Shown here piece by piece: positions 5,167 to 5,801 of a DNA stretch of 5,801 bases (position 1 is its first letter; each line of letters opens with the position of its first letter). The position numbers and the translations under genes are program-made. The stretch comes from Pirellulaceae bacterium. GTDB taxonomy: Bacteria; Planctomycetota; Planctomycetia; Pirellulales; Pirellulaceae. The notes under the pieces were generated by a model, which did no database searches, was not told where the DNA came from, and worked only from the letters and a program-made list of their open reading frames with translations. The DNA is taken from the NCBI GenBank assembly GCA_030744095.1, contig JASLRF010000062.1, positions 1 to 5,801 on the forward strand. The letters run 5' to 3'.

Positions 5167-5801
5167 CTAACAGGACCGAACGTCACTTCCCACGCTGGCC
5201 AGCGCGGGTTTCGGCTTGGCCGGTAACGGCGGCAACGACTCTTCCAGGACGCCTTTAACACGCGGGAACATCAATACCGCTTCGATCACCATCCAAACCT
5301 GCAGCGTCATCACGATCGCGCCGAAAGAAAACAGCAACATCTGCCCCTTCCACCACCAACCGCTTTCGGTGTTGAACATCTGCCAGAGCATTGCCCAGGC
5401 AGGCAAGATCAGCATGATGACCATCGGAATCAGTGCGAACATCACTGGCTTCTTGCGTCGCCAGAGATAGAAGACTGTGACCATGAATGCCAAACCAGCC
5501 AAGAGCTGATTGACGGCCCCAAACAGAGGCCAGAGGATCAAGCCTCCGCTGCCAGGTCCGCTGTTGGGTCCAGGCATCATTGCAAGTGCCCCACCCAGTC
5601 CAACGGCGACTCCCGTCGCCACGTACTTGTTGGCAAGAGGTGTAACACGCAACGTCGTCGCCAACTCTTGGATCACGTATCGCTGCAACCGAGTTGCCGT
5701 GTCCAATGTCGTGGCCGCGAAGCACGCTACCAGCACCGCGACGATGCTGACTCCCAACTTCAGCGGAATGCCGATCGCAGAGAGGAAGTTTGCGCCGCCT
5801 T
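5167..5801 (-). CDS. cstA: CstA-family carbon starvation protein / pyruvate-type transporter (C-terminal part)
   Basis: Partial gene running off the right edge; only about the last 210 residues are present, so the true start is outside the window. CstA-family proteins are many-pass inner-membrane transporters induced on carbon starvation; characterised Escherichia coli members (CstA, BtsT) take up pyruvate. The visible part starts in GGANFLSAIGIPLKLG and has the conserved TTLDTATRLQRY segment (about 5670-5710) and FGAVNQLLAG (about 5500-5530). About five hydrophobic helices can be seen, including VSIVAVLVACFAATTL, FALIPMVIMLILPAWAML and LFSFGAIVMTLQVWMVIEAV, then a Pro/Lys-rich cytoplasmic-looking tail. 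A TTG at 5755-5757 is internal, not the start. It converges on fliM with stops 10 bases apart. Family is confident; substrate is inferred. Confidence 0.92.
   Translation of the reverse strand, partial: GGANFLSAIGIPLKLGVSIVAVLVACFAATTLDTATRLQRYVIQELATTLRVTPLANKYVATGVAVGLGGALAMMPGPNSGPGSGGLILWPLFGAVNQLLAGLAFMVTVFYLWRRKKPVMFALIPMVIMLILPAWAMLWQMFNTESGWWWKGQMLLFSFGAIVMTLQVWMVIEAVLMFPRVKGVLEESLPPLPAKPKPALASVGSDVRSC
5189..5208. other. GC-rich palindrome just past fliM, inside the cstA 3' end
   Basis: CGCTGG (5193-5198) and CCAGCG (5199-5204) form a perfect 12-base palindrome, extended by CCC (5189-5191) and GGG (5206-5208) across one A-C mismatch. It lies 32 bases after the fliM stop, where a terminator would be expected, and is followed by TTTCGGCTT in the fliM direction. 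The T tract is weak and the sequence also codes for the CstA C-terminus, so it may equally be coincidence. Confidence 0.3.

Noticed and set aside
5255..5725. Second minus-strand frame (156 codons) inside cstA
   Set aside because: It is a shadow of the CstA frame, which has clear transmembrane helices and family motifs; the shadow product does not.
5755..5757. TTG as the start of the right-edge minus-strand gene
   Set aside because: The frame continues open to the window edge and encodes CstA-like sequence (IGIPLKLG), so the gene is truncated by the window rather than starting here.

Overview
The window looks like ordinary chromosomal DNA from a bacterium of the phylum Planctomycetota. This rests on the style of the FliM, ProA and KamA-family proteins, on moderately GC-rich coding sequence, and on functionally unrelated housekeeping and flagellar genes lying side by side. 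It is inference; no search was run. I see no mobile element, CRISPR array, rRNA or tRNA.

Layout from left to right: (1) 1-71 is an ambiguous edge segment. (2) 72-1220, minus strand, encodes a KamA-family radical SAM protein. (3) 1221-1574 is a divergent intergenic region of about 350 bases. It holds a small candidate ORF (1425-1571) with a good ribosome binding site, ending just before folP. (4) 1575-2471, plus strand, is folP (dihydropteroate synthase). (5) 2472-2744 is non-coding, with alternative hairpins after folP and a plausible sigma-70-like promoter for proA. (6) 2745-4019, plus strand, is proA (glutamate-5-semialdehyde dehydrogenase). (7) 4020-4121 holds a hairpin followed by a T-rich tract, a candidate proA terminator. 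(8) 4122-5156, plus strand, is fliM (flagellar motor switch protein). (9) 5167 to the right edge, minus strand, is the C-terminal part of a CstA-family transporter, convergent with fliM across only 10 bases.

The genes do not form one pathway. Folate synthesis (folP), proline synthesis (proA), the flagellar C-ring (fliM), carbon-starvation/pyruvate-type transport (cstA) and a radical aminomutase-like enzyme simply sit together, and the spacing suggests mostly single-gene units. I found no convincing new multi-gene system. The observation most worth a second look is in the KamA-family protein. It keeps the iron-sulfur cysteines and the probable PLP lysine. By my hand alignment, however, the two aspartates that hold the side-chain amine of lysine in true lysine 2,3-aminomutase are replaced by Arg293 and Cys329, and the C-terminal zinc cysteines are absent. 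Its substrate is therefore probably not free lysine.
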